34,048 nucleotides of DNA from Mucilaginibacter sp. (GTDB taxonomy: Bacteria; Bacteroidota; Bacteroidia; Sphingobacteriales; Sphingobacteriaceae): contig JARLHA010000044.1 in the NCBI GenBank assembly GCA_031292485.1, positions 1 to 34,048 on the forward strand, in the 5' to 3' direction. Positions 1 through 7,690 of the stretch are shown in pieces. A program made the translations under genes and the position numbers. The notes below the pieces were generated by a model. That model was given only the letters and a program-made list of their open reading frames with translations, ran no database searches and had not been told where the DNA came from. Positions within the stretch are counted from its first letter, which is position 1. Each line of letters begins with the position of its first letter.

Positions 1-66
1 CGGAAGTAAACATCAAAATTTAAACTTTATCAAAGGGTAACACCCATTTGTAAGAACATAAATAAA

Positions 67-1812
67 CTACTTCACGTTAGACTTTAACTGATTATATTGG
101 TCAACAGACCTTAAACGGAACACGGTTTTGAAATTAAATTCAGGTTCTTCCTCTTCTCCTACTCCATCGTATTGTCCTCGTCCAATTATTAATGAATATT
201 TTTCCTTGTCGAAATCGTTTAAACTTGGAGAGATAATATAATCTGTTCTTTGGGACACAACAAAACTCAATGGAATTTTATCATTTGAGTAGGTAAATAC
301 CTCAATATAAACAAACTTGTCTTGTTTATTCATCTTGAATTCTCTACCTGAGAAGTAATCTAAATTATGTTCGTAAATTGGATATACATATATTTTAGAA
401 ATGACATTTGTAATTGATTTTTTTAATAACCTCCTGTCATCTTTAATACCTCTTATTTGATGTCCAACATCATTACTTTTTTTAAGATGAATTTTTTTGA
501 ATTCGAGGTCTTGAACACAATCGTTAAGATTTTTAATGACATTCTCTTTTTCGTTACTGAGTGTTGAATATTGTTTATTGTAGATGTCTTTATCTATTTT
601 TTCATCCATAAATAATTCAACTAATCTTTTTTCCTTCCTCTCAATACTATCTTTTGATTTAAGTAATTGAATTTGAGTTTCTTCGATGTTTGAAATCTCT
701 TTTTCTATTTCTTCTTTATTACTATTCAACTTAATAATGTTGTTAAGTTCATTTTGATTGTGTCTCAATACAGACCATACTCCGTTATTCATCTTGGTAA
801 TACCTATCCCGTAATTATTACAAACCTCACCATACCTCTTACTCAAACAAACGTATCTACTATCTTTATTATTAAGTCTCTTATGAGGATAGTAACTTTT
901 ATTACAAATACCACACTTCAAAATATTATCAAATAGATAATAGAACTTAGTCGAACTTTTCTTCTGTGTATGTTTTAATTTATGTTGAACATTATTAAAA
1001 TCGGTTTCAGTTATAATGGGAGGTGATGTGATTTTAAGACCCTCAATCTGACCTTTACCTACTTTTTTTCCGATATAAACAGGGTTGGTTAAAATACTAT
1101 ATACCGTTCCGTCTCTCCATTTGAAATCCTCACTATTTTTCTCAATGTCATTAATTATAATTGATTTAGTAAGTGACTTATTATACCTGGTCAATATCTT
1201 TTGTTTGTTTAACTGGTTTGATATTATTTTAGTCCCCTTTCCTTCCAAATACCAACTAAATATCATTTGAATTACTCCACTCTCCTCCTCATCAATCACC
1301 AGTTTTTTATTTTCCCTTCGATAACCATAAGGAAGATATTTACCACCTAACCAGTTCCCATCACTAACCGTCTTTTTTACTCCTGAAATTGACCTACTTA
1401 AAATGGTATCTCGTTCCATAGTAGAAACCCCACTAAGAATTGTCATTGTTAGTTTGGTAGTAGGGTTTTCAGTTCCATCTTCGTCAAGGGTAGAAAGATT
1501 TTCCTTTTTAGAATAAACCCAAATACCTCTCAGTGTTAGTTGATTGATTATATCCAACATATCGAGAGTATTTCGTCCTAACCTTGACAGTTCCCAGACT
1601 AATACACCTTTTATGTCTTTATTTTGAGAAACATATTCCAGTAACTTACTGATTTCCTTACGTTCTTTTCTGGTCTTTATACCTGAAATGGTTTCAGTGT
1701 AAACTTGAACAATCTCGTAATTCTTTACTTGACAAAGTGTTTTTAGTTCTTCGATTTGTCTCTCAACATCTTGGGATATAGTAGATACCCGACCATAAAT
1801 TATTACCTTCAT
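67..1812 (-). CDS. Large serine recombinase (integrase of an element inserted in comM)
   Basis: A 581-residue site-specific recombinase that would catalyse integration and excision of the element ending here. The resolvase-type catalytic domain spans about residues 1-150, with nucleophile candidate Ser10 in YGRVSTISQD and active-site arginines R77 and R80 in LSRLGR. A recombinase DNA-binding domain follows (about 155-285), then a zinc ribbon with C300, C303, C322 and C331, and a Lys/Glu-rich coiled-coil stretch at about 360-450. The order and length fit large serine recombinases rather than small resolvases. The gene is much more AT-rich than the DNA to its right, as expected for transferred DNA. 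It starts about 45 bp from the point where comM homology begins and is transcribed away from it, so it is the terminal gene of the element; the rest lies left of the window. The family call is secure; the target site is inferred from position. Confidence 0.95.
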   Translation of the reverse strand: MKVIIYGRVSTISQDVERQIEELKTLCQVKNYEIVQVYTETISGIKTRKERKEISKLLEYVSQNKDIKGVLVWELSRLGRNTLDMLDIINQLTLRGIWVYSKKENLSTLDEDGTENPTTKLTMTILSGVSTMERDTILSRSISGVKKTVSDGNWLGGKYLPYGYRRENKKLVIDEEESGVIQMIFSWYLEGKGTKIISNQLNKQKILTRYNKSLTKSIIINDIEKNSEDFKWRDGTVYSILTNPVYIGKKVGKGQIEGLKITSPPIITETDFNNVQHKLKHTQKKSSTKFYYLFDNILKCGICNKSYYPHKRLNNKDSRYVCLSKRYGEVCNNYGIGITKMNNGVWSVLRHNQNELNNIIKLNSNKEEIEKEISNIEETQIQLLKSKDSIERKEKRLVELFMDEKIDKDIYNKQYSTLSNEKENVIKNLNDCVQDLEFKKIHLKKSNDVGHQIRGIKDDRRLLKKSITNVISKIYVYPIYEHNLDYFSGREFKMNKQDKFVYIEVFTYSNDKIPLSFVVSQRTDYIISPSLNDFDKEKYSLIIGRGQYDGVGEEEEPEFNFKTVFRLRSVDQYNQLKSNVK

Positions 1813-1827
1813 TGAATATTAAAAAAA

Positions 1828-1857
1828 TAAAGATAATAAAACAATTCACCTCCACAA
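1828..1857 (-). promoter_or_regulatory. Candidate promoter of the recombinase gene
   Basis: Read on the minus strand, TTG (1857-1855) is followed after 19 nt by TATCTTTA (1835-1828), one mismatch from the Bacteroidota -7 consensus TAnnTTTG. The start codon at 1812 follows about 15 nt later. The -33 part falls at or beside the element/comM junction. Confidence 0.4.
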
Positions 1858-1859
1858 TG

Positions 1860-2573
1860 AAAACTATCACAGACGTGGCCCTGGTAGGCGGGGGTAGTAA
1901 CCCGCAGCCCGGCGAGATCTCTTTAGCCCATAACGGCGTATTGTTTCTGGATGAATTGCCCGAGTTTAAACGCACCGCCCTCGAGGTAATGCGCCAGCCG
2001 CTGGAAGAACGCCGGGTAACCATCTCCCGCGCCAAGTTCACTGTCGATTACCCCAGCTCATTTATGCTGGTGGCAAGTATGAACCCCTGCCCCTGCGGCT
2101 ATTTTAACCACCCGGAGAAGGAATGCGTATGTCCGCCGGGCGTAGTACAAAAATATTTGAGCAAGATCTCCGGCCCGTTGCTTGACCGGATCGACCTGCA
2201 CGTAGAGGTTACCCCGGTAAACTTTAACGAACTGGCCAGCGACCGCCTCGCCGAAAAAAGCGAACTCATCCGCGACCGGGTGATCAAAGCCCGCGAAATA
2301 CAGGCCGAACGCTTTGGCAGCCGGCCCGACCTGCATGCCAACGCCCAGATGAGCCCCCAAATGGTGCGCGACATCTGCAAAATTACCACTGCCGGCCAAA
2401 ACCTGCTCAAAAAAGCCATGGAAAAACTCGGCCTGTCTGCGCGTGCGTACGACCGCATTTTAAAAGTAGCCCGCACCATCGCCGATCTGGCCGGGAGCGA
2501 AGAGATCCAACTGGAGCATTTGGCGGAAGCGATTAACTTCAGGAGTTTGGACAGAGAGGGATGGGCGGGGTAG
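1860..2573 (+). pseudogene. comM: 3' fragment of comM/yifB (Mg-chelatase-like AAA+ ATPase)
   Basis: The reading frame matches the second half of ComM/YifB, a hexameric AAA+ helicase-like protein that promotes branch migration during natural transformation. Homology begins at about TITDVALVGGG, where intact proteins read HHTISD followed by the same glycine-rich stretch. Walker B (VLFLDELPEF), sensor 1 (LVASMNPCPCGY), the arginine-finger region (GPLLDRIDLHVEV) and the C-terminal Mg-chelatase domain (LSARAYDRILKVARTIADL) are present. The N-terminal Lon-like domain and Walker A are absent, so this is a fragment. The open frame can be extended back to a TTG at 1812, but those residues are encoded by element DNA. 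The missing 5' half presumably lies on the far side of the element, outside the window. The gene is almost certainly inactive while the element is integrated; precise excision could restore it. Confidence 0.92.
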
Positions 2574-2710
2574 TGGAGATGCAGTCTCCAGGCATATTCG
2601 TCCGTAGTGGGACACTACGGACATCGGGTAAAAATCCGTCGATGTTTCTAAACGACATTGCGGATGTGATCAAACAAGTTTAAGAATGACATTCTGTCCC
2701 CTCGATCCCC

Positions 2711-2755
2711 CAAGCAATTTTTCCGCCGTCGCCCCGATTTATCGGGGTGGCCCGC
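2711..2755 (+). repeat. Palindromic intergenic repeat, copy 1
   Basis: Contains CCCCGATTTATCGGGG (2732-2747), itself nearly self-complementary, preceded by CAAGCAATTTTTCCGCC. The 22 nt at 2730-2751 recur exactly, inverted, at 2884-2905. Related sequence occurs at 5241-5313 and 6171-6210. Confidence 0.75.
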
Positions 2756-2879
2756 ATGCTAAGTAGCCAACATGCCAGCTAAACAGGGGATAAGTAGCTG
2801 ATAGTTCTTTTTAAAATTTCAGATGACTAATTCAAGTGTATTTTACCGAAAGCGCGCCAGTATTGTTTATTACCTGTCG

Positions 2880-2915
2880 GCAAGCCACCCCGATAAATCG
2901 GGGCGGCAGCCGGCG
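2880..2915 (-). repeat. Palindromic intergenic repeat, copy 2 (inverted)
   Basis: The 22 nt at 2884-2905 are the exact reverse complement of 2730-2751. Together the two copies could form a large hairpin enclosing about 130 bp. Confidence 0.75.
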
Positions 2916-2994
2916 ATTAGGAAGATACCAACAAGGCCTCAAAACAACCGGCCGCAATTATGTTGCAATATTTTTTACTTTAACAATAATTATT

Positions 2995-3002
2995 TACATT
3001 TG
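2995..3002 (+). promoter_or_regulatory. Candidate -7 element for the exported protein at 3046
   Basis: TACATTTG matches TAnnTTTG exactly and lies 43 nt before the ATG at 3046. No good -33 TTG/TTTG is seen at 17-23 nt upstream, so support is partial. Confidence 0.4.
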
Positions 3003-3045
3003 GTTAAAATGCCCCACCTGCTCCAATTAACACAAAGAAAATCCA

Positions 3046-3639
3046 ATGAAACAATTATTAAGTCTTACTGCCGCGCTGCTGTTCATCGTGGCTTTTGCTA
3101 ATGCACAGGATCAAAAATACGTTGATGCCAATCTGAAACGGGGCATTCATCCGGGAACCGTAACTACCCTGGATAAAAAGGTTTTACAGGGGTATGTTTT
3201 TAATGGCGACCATATGCAAAATCAAAAACACTGTATTTTTTATACCGACTATAACGACCCTAACACCAAAACGGAATATTCGCCATCAGATTTAGTTGCG
3301 TATACGATCGAAAATCTGCAGTACAAAAGTATCCCTTACAGCGGCAATATCGGCTCGGGCAAAGGCGACCAGCAATTTGTTTACGTAGCCAAGCCGGGCT
3401 TTGCTATCAATACTTTTGTGTATTATACCCCTGCCCAGCAAATTTTATGGCAAAAAGGCGATGAAGACCCCGTGAGCAACGCTACAATGTTATTCAGCTT
3501 TAAAAAGACCCTTTTAAATTTGTTGGGGGATGACCCCGACCTTGCCGCTACAGTAAACGAAAAGGGTAGAGCCTATTTAATGATGAACCTGGATAACCTT
3601 GTAGATAAGTATAATACCTGGGCGCAGGCCAAAAAATAA
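3046..3639 (+). CDS. Exported protein of unknown function (197 aa)
   Basis: I do not recognise this family. The N-terminus is a clear Sec signal peptide: Lys2, a hydrophobic core (LLSLTAALLFIVAFANA) and likely cleavage after residue 20. The mature protein of about 177 residues is soluble, with no further membrane segment and no visible catalytic motif; it has several aromatic beta-rich stretches (KHCIFYTDYND, FVYVAKPGFAINTFVYY) and a helical, acidic C-terminal third. Location is probably periplasmic. A second signal-peptide protein, also unrecognised, follows on the same strand 124 bp later, so the two may be co-transcribed and act together; this is inference from position only. The start is the first ATG, placed directly before the signal peptide. 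Confidence 0.8.
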   Translation: MKQLLSLTAALLFIVAFANAQDQKYVDANLKRGIHPGTVTTLDKKVLQGYVFNGDHMQNQKHCIFYTDYNDPNTKTEYSPSDLVAYTIENLQYKSIPYSGNIGSGKGDQQFVYVAKPGFAINTFVYYTPAQQILWQKGDEDPVSNATMLFSFKKTLLNLLGDDPDLAATVNEKGRAYLMMNLDNLVDKYNTWAQAKK

Positions 3640-3763
3640 GCGATTAAACCCGGCACTGCATACCTATGCCCTTTGTAAAGGTTAGTACAGGTTTATGGGA
3701 CAGAACCGATAGGGATTTTTGCGGGGACCAATACAGGTTGCAGTATGCTAAAAAAACGAAAAC

Positions 3764-5215
3764 ATGAAATACTTTTTATTAAGCCTCGCCTTACTCATGG
3801 GCCTAAGCGCTTTTGCGCAGGTACAGGTAGCACAAGGCAATAACAGCCCCCAGTTCAGCCTCAGTAAACAGGTGGATTTTACGTCGTTCACTACGGCCAA
3901 AGCGGATTATTTTGTGCTTAAACGAACAGAACATTTTGAAAACATAAATACCCTGATCGTTGCCGATAAAAGCGGTTCCATCATTACCGATAAGGAGATT
4001 AGGGTAAATATGGGTTCGTTCAATAATCAAAGCGGGGTAAAAAACCTGCTGGTAGTTAATTCAACGCCGGTGGTATTTGTGGGTAACCGCGACAAAAATG
4101 CCGGCAAAAATACCTTAACCGCCAGCACGATTGATGACAATGGCAATATTAGCACTGCTATGGTAACTATTGGCAGTATGGATTTTGAAAAAATGTCAAA
4201 CGCCGGCGATTGGTATGCAGCGCTTACGCCCGACCAAAAGCACGTTGCTGTGATTGGCAAGTCGCCTTATGAAAAAGGCACTGCAACCCAGTTCTCCTAT
4301 TTTATGCTGGATGATAAACTGCAGGTTACAGGGAAAGGCACCTTTACCTTTGCAGGGAACGATAAGAATATTTACGTGACGAACTTTTTGGCATCGGACA
4401 AGGGCGACCTTTACATCATAGCGGATGATTTTGATAAGAGCTACAAACATCCAACATTGTACAAATACAGTGTTGGCGGCACCGGCGTCATCGTACCGGT
4501 AATGACTGCCGATCCGGGACTTAAAAACCTAAACTATATTGCCAGGCTAAGCCCCCGGGGCGATTTGGTGCTTGCCGGGTATATGCAAAAAAAGAGCACT
4601 TTTTCTGCCGGCGATCCTGCGGCCATCGGCACCTGGATGTTCAATTCGTCCAAATCAAACGAGGTTAAAACGTTTAATTTTGATAAACCCATCACCAATG
4701 CCACGGCACGGAACCTGGTATATAATGGCGACGTTTGGTTTTTAGTTGGCGAACAGTATAAGGCTGATAAAGTGGAAACCACCGTGAGCGGCCCGGCTGC
4801 CGCGAATTTTGAGGAAATTTACAATTACACCCACGGCGACATTATCGTAACCGGCTTTAGCGCCGATGGCAGCAGCAAAAAATTTGATTTGAGCGTGGAA
4901 CGGCAATGGACCGCGAAGGATTTTGACCAGGACTTAACGGTTGCTTCCGGCACCATTGGCAACAAACTGGCGGTGGTTTTTAACGACCAGTATGGAAAAT
5001 ATATTGACGACCGCTACCATAAAAATTTAAAACTACCGGTGGCGGTATTAGTATCAAATGCAGGGGTAGTGGACTCCCCGGTTATTTTTGCTAATGAACT
5101 GGACGTAAAAGTAAGCAGCTATACGCTGTACCCGCAATTCTTTAACAATGATCAGGGACATTTGATGGTATTATCGGGAAACGCGCAATCGATAAAAACA
5201 GTTACCTTTCAGTAA
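3764..5215 (+). CDS. Exported protein of unknown function (483 aa)
   Basis: Starts with a Sec signal peptide (MKYFLLSLALLMGLSAFA, cleavage before QVQ). The mature part is beta-rich and alternates short hydrophobic strands with polar turns, including recurring pieces of the type DKGDLYIIADD, PRGDLVLAGYM and GDVWFLVGEQY. This spacing resembles blades of a beta-propeller, but I cannot assign a Pfam family. There are no transmembrane segments after the signal and no obvious enzyme motif. It follows the exported protein at 3046-3639 on the same strand, with 124 bp between, and base composition matches its neighbours. Its function is unknown; a periplasmic or surface-associated role is inferred from the signal peptide. 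Confidence 0.82.
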   Translation: MKYFLLSLALLMGLSAFAQVQVAQGNNSPQFSLSKQVDFTSFTTAKADYFVLKRTEHFENINTLIVADKSGSIITDKEIRVNMGSFNNQSGVKNLLVVNSTPVVFVGNRDKNAGKNTLTASTIDDNGNISTAMVTIGSMDFEKMSNAGDWYAALTPDQKHVAVIGKSPYEKGTATQFSYFMLDDKLQVTGKGTFTFAGNDKNIYVTNFLASDKGDLYIIADDFDKSYKHPTLYKYSVGGTGVIVPVMTADPGLKNLNYIARLSPRGDLVLAGYMQKKSTFSAGDPAAIGTWMFNSSKSNEVKTFNFDKPITNATARNLVYNGDVWFLVGEQYKADKVETTVSGPAAANFEEIYNYTHGDIIVTGFSADGSSKKFDLSVERQWTAKDFDQDLTVASGTIGNKLAVVFNDQYGKYIDDRYHKNLKLPVAVLVSNAGVVDSPVIFANELDVKVSSYTLYPQFFNNDQGHLMVLSGNAQSIKTVTFQ

Positions 5216-5240
5216 GGGGAGGACAAAACCTCCTCGCTCC

Positions 5241-5313
5241 TGCAAGCGATTTTTCGCTGCCTCCCCATACTACCGCAAGCGTTTTCCGCTACCGCCGCGA
5301 TGTATCGGGATGC
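5241..5313 (+). repeat. Palindromic intergenic repeat, copy 3 (degenerate, double)
   Basis: Two adjacent related units: GCAAGCGATTTTTCGCTGC (5242-5260), then GCAAGCGTTTTCCGCT (5275-5290) followed by CGCGATGTATCGGGA. They resemble copies 1, 2 and 4 of the CCCCGATTTATCGGGG family. The repeat lies in the gap between the convergent genes ending at 5215 and 5393. Confidence 0.55.
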
Positions 5314-5392
5314 CGCCTGACAGGTAATCCGTTACCATGATTCACGCTGGATTAAATGCTGCTAGTTTTTGTCTGGCTATTCAAATTATGTT

Positions 5393-5827
5393 TTATTTCT
5401 TTTTCCTGTTTTCCAGCATCGAAGGGATATTGATCGGAGAGCAATCAGCAATCAGGGCAGCCACAATGGCAACCGGCATTGCGGCGGCGCCGGTAAAATT
5501 AATACAACCTTTTTGAAATTTGGCGGCAGGCAACAGCGGGGTATATTTGGTATGAAAGGCCGTATTCATATAAATGGGCAGGCAATGCAGCGACATGTGG
5601 CTTTTTACGCTCGCGAGTGCGTATTTCATATAACCACCCTCCTCATACATGATCATTTCCTTGCCCATCATTGGTTTAATGGCGAAGGTAACCTTCGGGT
5701 CATTGGCAATAATCGCTTCGTGAAGCGTGTTTATCAATTCCTGCCTGTCGGCGGGCAAACTGGTTAAAAATTCAGGTGTAGTCATTTTATCATATTGACT
5801 GTTTAAATTTACATTTATTAAACTCAT
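5393..5827 (-). CDS. DUF1801 domain protein (YdhG/Fra-like fold)
   Basis: A small cytoplasmic protein of 144 residues (130 if it starts at the second Met, 5785, which gives MTTPEFLTSLPADRQELINTL). The N-terminal helix with LPADRQELINTLHEAI, the central PMMGKEMIMYEEGGYMKYA region and the following strand resemble the DUF1801 family, related to the frataxin-like YdhG fold; biochemical roles in this family are mostly unknown. The C-terminus is rather basic (ENRKKK). No signal peptide or membrane segment is convincing. It is convergent with the exported protein ending at 5215 and stands alone. The first Met precedes a short, unconserved-looking extension, so 5785 is a plausible true start. Confidence 0.72.
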   Translation of the reverse strand: MSLINVNLNSQYDKMTTPEFLTSLPADRQELINTLHEAIIANDPKVTFAIKPMMGKEMIMYEEGGYMKYALASVKSHMSLHCLPIYMNTAFHTKYTPLLPAAKFQKGCINFTGAAAMPVAIVAALIADCSPINIPSMLENRKKK

Positions 5828-5884
5828 ATTGAAAATTAAGGGGAGTAAATTTCGGGATATTGCATCGCACCATTCAGTAGTGTT

Positions 5885-6020
5885 TCTTGAACGGTGAAAC
5901 GCATTGTCTGTAAAAAGAAAAAGCTGGCCATGGTTTGCTTTTTGCGTCTCCGGCCGGCATACCCGGACGCCTATAAGGCAGCTTCAAACGAAAAGAGCCC
6001 CATTACCTGGGGGCTCTTTT
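5885..6020 (+). ncRNA. Possible structured small RNA ending at an intrinsic terminator
   Basis: Three hairpins follow one another: AAAAAGC/GCTTTTT (5918-5924 with 5937-5943), a GC-rich imperfect stem between about 5944 and 5970 (GCGT...CCGG with CCGG...ACGC), and the perfect 11-bp terminator at 5991-6020. No protein gene ends at this terminator on either strand, which is why a transcript ending here is suspected. I recognise no known RNA family and no clear promoter, so the start is arbitrary. Confidence 0.3.
5991..6020 (+). terminator. Intrinsic terminator, perfect 11-bp stem
   Basis: AAAAGAGCCCC (5991-6001) pairs with GGGGCTCTTTT (6010-6020) around an 8-nt loop. It is symmetric enough to work in both directions. 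The gene to its left starts at 5827 and reads away from it. Confidence 0.75.
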
Positions 6021-6170
6021 CAATCACCCTCACATATCCACAATTTGAACTTTCTAACACGATAATTTTAATTGTTATATGACTCTTATACGGGATACAG
6101 GTTAAGCAATATTGTCAAACTGATTATGAAAAGATTGTAGTGATTTGGTTTACACAGCAAAATATGCCTC

Positions 6171-6210
6171 TCGTCGCCGTAAGTAATTTTTCGCTGCACC
6201 CCGATTTATC
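6171..6210 (+). repeat. Palindromic intergenic repeat, copy 4 (partial)
   Basis: GTAAGTAATTTTTCGCTGC followed directly by ACCCCGATTTATC. It matches the left part of copy 1 but lacks the closing CGGGG arm. Confidence 0.55.
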
Positions 6211-6272
6211 CGCATTCGCCAAAAGTTTGCATCTTTACCGGCGAATTTTTATCAATTTATTTACGTAATAAA

Positions 6273-6674
6273 ATGAACACACCCACGTCACCCGCTTCAA
6301 ATCCAAATGCTATAAACGAGGTAGCCGCCGCTGTTGAACAACTGCGAAAAGCCATGATCAGTGCCGATGGCGCTGTCCTTGACCGATTGGCCCACGATGA
6401 ACTCAGCTACGGCCATTCGGGCGGGCAGATGCAAAATAAACAGGAGTTTATCGCATCCTTTACCAGCGGCGATTCTGTTTTTGTTGATATAGAAATCACC
6501 GGGCAAACGGTGAGCATTGTTGGCAATACGGCAATCGTCCGGCATATCCTTTCCGCTTCCACCAACGACAAAGGGAAAGGCCCCGGCAGCGTTAAAATAG
6601 GTATTCTGTTGGTTTGGGTCGGCAAGGATAAACAGGCATGGCAGCTGCTGGCCAGGCAGGCGGTAAGGGTTTAA
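6273..6674 (+). CDS. NTF2-like (DUF4440/SnoaL-type) protein
   Basis: A 133-residue cytoplasmic protein. Its helix-helix-strand start (NEVAAAVEQLRKAMISADGAVLDRLAHDELSYGH), the 'sGgQMQNKQEFIASF' turn and the following beta strands ending in GKDKQAWQLLARQAVRV are typical of DUF4440-type nuclear-transport-factor-2-fold proteins. These form a cone-shaped pocket that binds small ligands or acts as an isomerase or scaffold; a precise substrate cannot be predicted. It has no signal peptide, unlike several neighbours. It is followed at 6899 by a cupin gene on the same strand after a 224-bp gap, so the two may be independent. The start is the only ATG that precedes the conserved helix. Confidence 0.82.
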   Translation: MNTPTSPASNPNAINEVAAAVEQLRKAMISADGAVLDRLAHDELSYGHSGGQMQNKQEFIASFTSGDSVFVDIEITGQTVSIVGNTAIVRHILSASTNDKGKGPGSVKIGILLVWVGKDKQAWQLLARQAVRV

Positions 6675-6898
6675 AGATACTTACGACATTAGCAATGTGC
6701 GCCGCCGCCGGCTCAGGCATCCCGCCCGAACCGGCGCTGGAATAAAAAAAAATAAATTTTTCGGATTTGCCCTCGCAATCCGTCGTTTTCATGCGAAATA
6801 ATTTCACCTGCAAAATTGATTTTGAGTATTTTATGCAGTAACTTAGAATCACCTTTATTATCAGCCAATTTGTAGATCAGCACACTAAATGCAACCGC

Positions 6899-7453
6899 AT
6901 GAAACGACGCTTATTTATCCAGTTCCCTCTCGTAGCATCCGCACTGATTGCCGATGCGCAAAATCAGCCCGTTGCCAGGCCAAAAAAAGGGTTTAAAGTT
7001 GAGGCAAAGCGCGACCGTTACCAGGAAGAACTGCTCATCATGGGCGGCCAATTCGACTGTAAGGTCTCCGGAAAAGATACCAATGGCGATTTGTGCATTT
7101 ATGATACATTCAGGCACGAAAAAGGGGGGCCGGCGCTGCATCTTCACCATAGCCAGGATGAGTGGTTTTATGTTATTAAAGGCGAGTTTAAAGTAAAAGT
7201 AGGCGACGATCTTTTTAATTTGAAAGCCGGCGACGCGGCCTTTGCCCCAAGGACAATCCCCCATGCGTTTGCCAAAATAAGCGACGGCGAAGCGCAGATG
7301 CTGGTATTATTTCAACCTGCCGGCTCGATGGAAGATTTTTTTGAGCAAATGAGCAAACTCGGCAAAAATATCCCGAAGGACCAGGAACATAAATTAAAAG
7401 CGCTTTGGGAGGCTCACGGCATGGAAATAGTGGGCCCGCCGCTACAGGTTTAA
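6899..7453 (+). CDS. Exported cupin-domain protein
   Basis: A 184-residue single-cupin protein. Cupin motif 1 is clear (PALHLHHSQDEWFYVIKGEF), offering metal ligands H81, H83 and E88, and motif 2 supplies H122 in PRTIPHAFAK, so all four usual metal-binding residues are present. The N-terminus MKRRLFIQFPLVASALIADA has a twin arginine followed by x-F and a hydrophobic stretch, so export by Tat (or Sec) is likely. Cupins of this type include quercetinase-like dioxygenases and simple binding proteins; the substrate here is unknown. The C-terminal tail (about 140-184) is helical and carries the end of the protein away from the barrel. No operon partner is evident. Confidence 0.85.
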   Translation: MKRRLFIQFPLVASALIADAQNQPVARPKKGFKVEAKRDRYQEELLIMGGQFDCKVSGKDTNGDLCIYDTFRHEKGGPALHLHHSQDEWFYVIKGEFKVKVGDDLFNLKAGDAAFAPRTIPHAFAKISDGEAQMLVLFQPAGSMEDFFEQMSKLGKNIPKDQEHKLKALWEAHGMEIVGPPLQV

Positions 7454-7690
7454 AATAGCTGCTGTTTGATTTCTGACTTCGCCCGTTTAACCGCCTCGCT
7501 TAAATGCTAAGACTTTAAGGGAAAAAAGCATGCCAATGGTTTGCTTGTTGTGTGTCCCTGTGGCGCATTTGGACAGAAGCAAGGACCCGCACAAAAAATA
7601 AAAAAAAATTTTACCCAACGTTTTGCCGCTTTGATCCGAAGATATATTGTAGCACCAACAAAACGTTTCATCTTAACATTATCAATTTCA

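Larger units (their letters stand above)
2574..3045. other. Gene-free region with inverted palindromic repeats
   Basis: About 470 bp between the comM fragment and the next gene. Open frames at 2823-3101 and 2836-3030 run across repeat DNA, have no family resemblance and overlap the real downstream start, so they are not called. The region holds two copies of a palindromic repeat and, near its right end, a -7-like promoter element. Confidence 0.6.
5828..6272. other. Gene-free region with hairpins and a repeat
   Basis: About 445 bp. An open frame at 5894-6082 runs straight through a perfect terminator hairpin and has no family resemblance, so it is rejected. The left half contains three successive hairpins (listed as a possible small RNA) and the right half another copy of the palindromic repeat. 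No other gene is visible. Confidence 0.6.

Noticed and set aside
2823..3101. Open frame (also 2836-3030) before the exported protein
   Set aside because: Runs through an inverted repeat, has no family character and overlaps the real signal-peptide start at 3046.
5894..6082. 62-residue open frame
   Set aside because: Passes straight through a perfect terminator hairpin and has no ribosome-binding site or recognisable sequence.
7541..7690. N-terminal extension of the barrel protein
   Set aside because: It would bury the signal peptide that starts at 7691.
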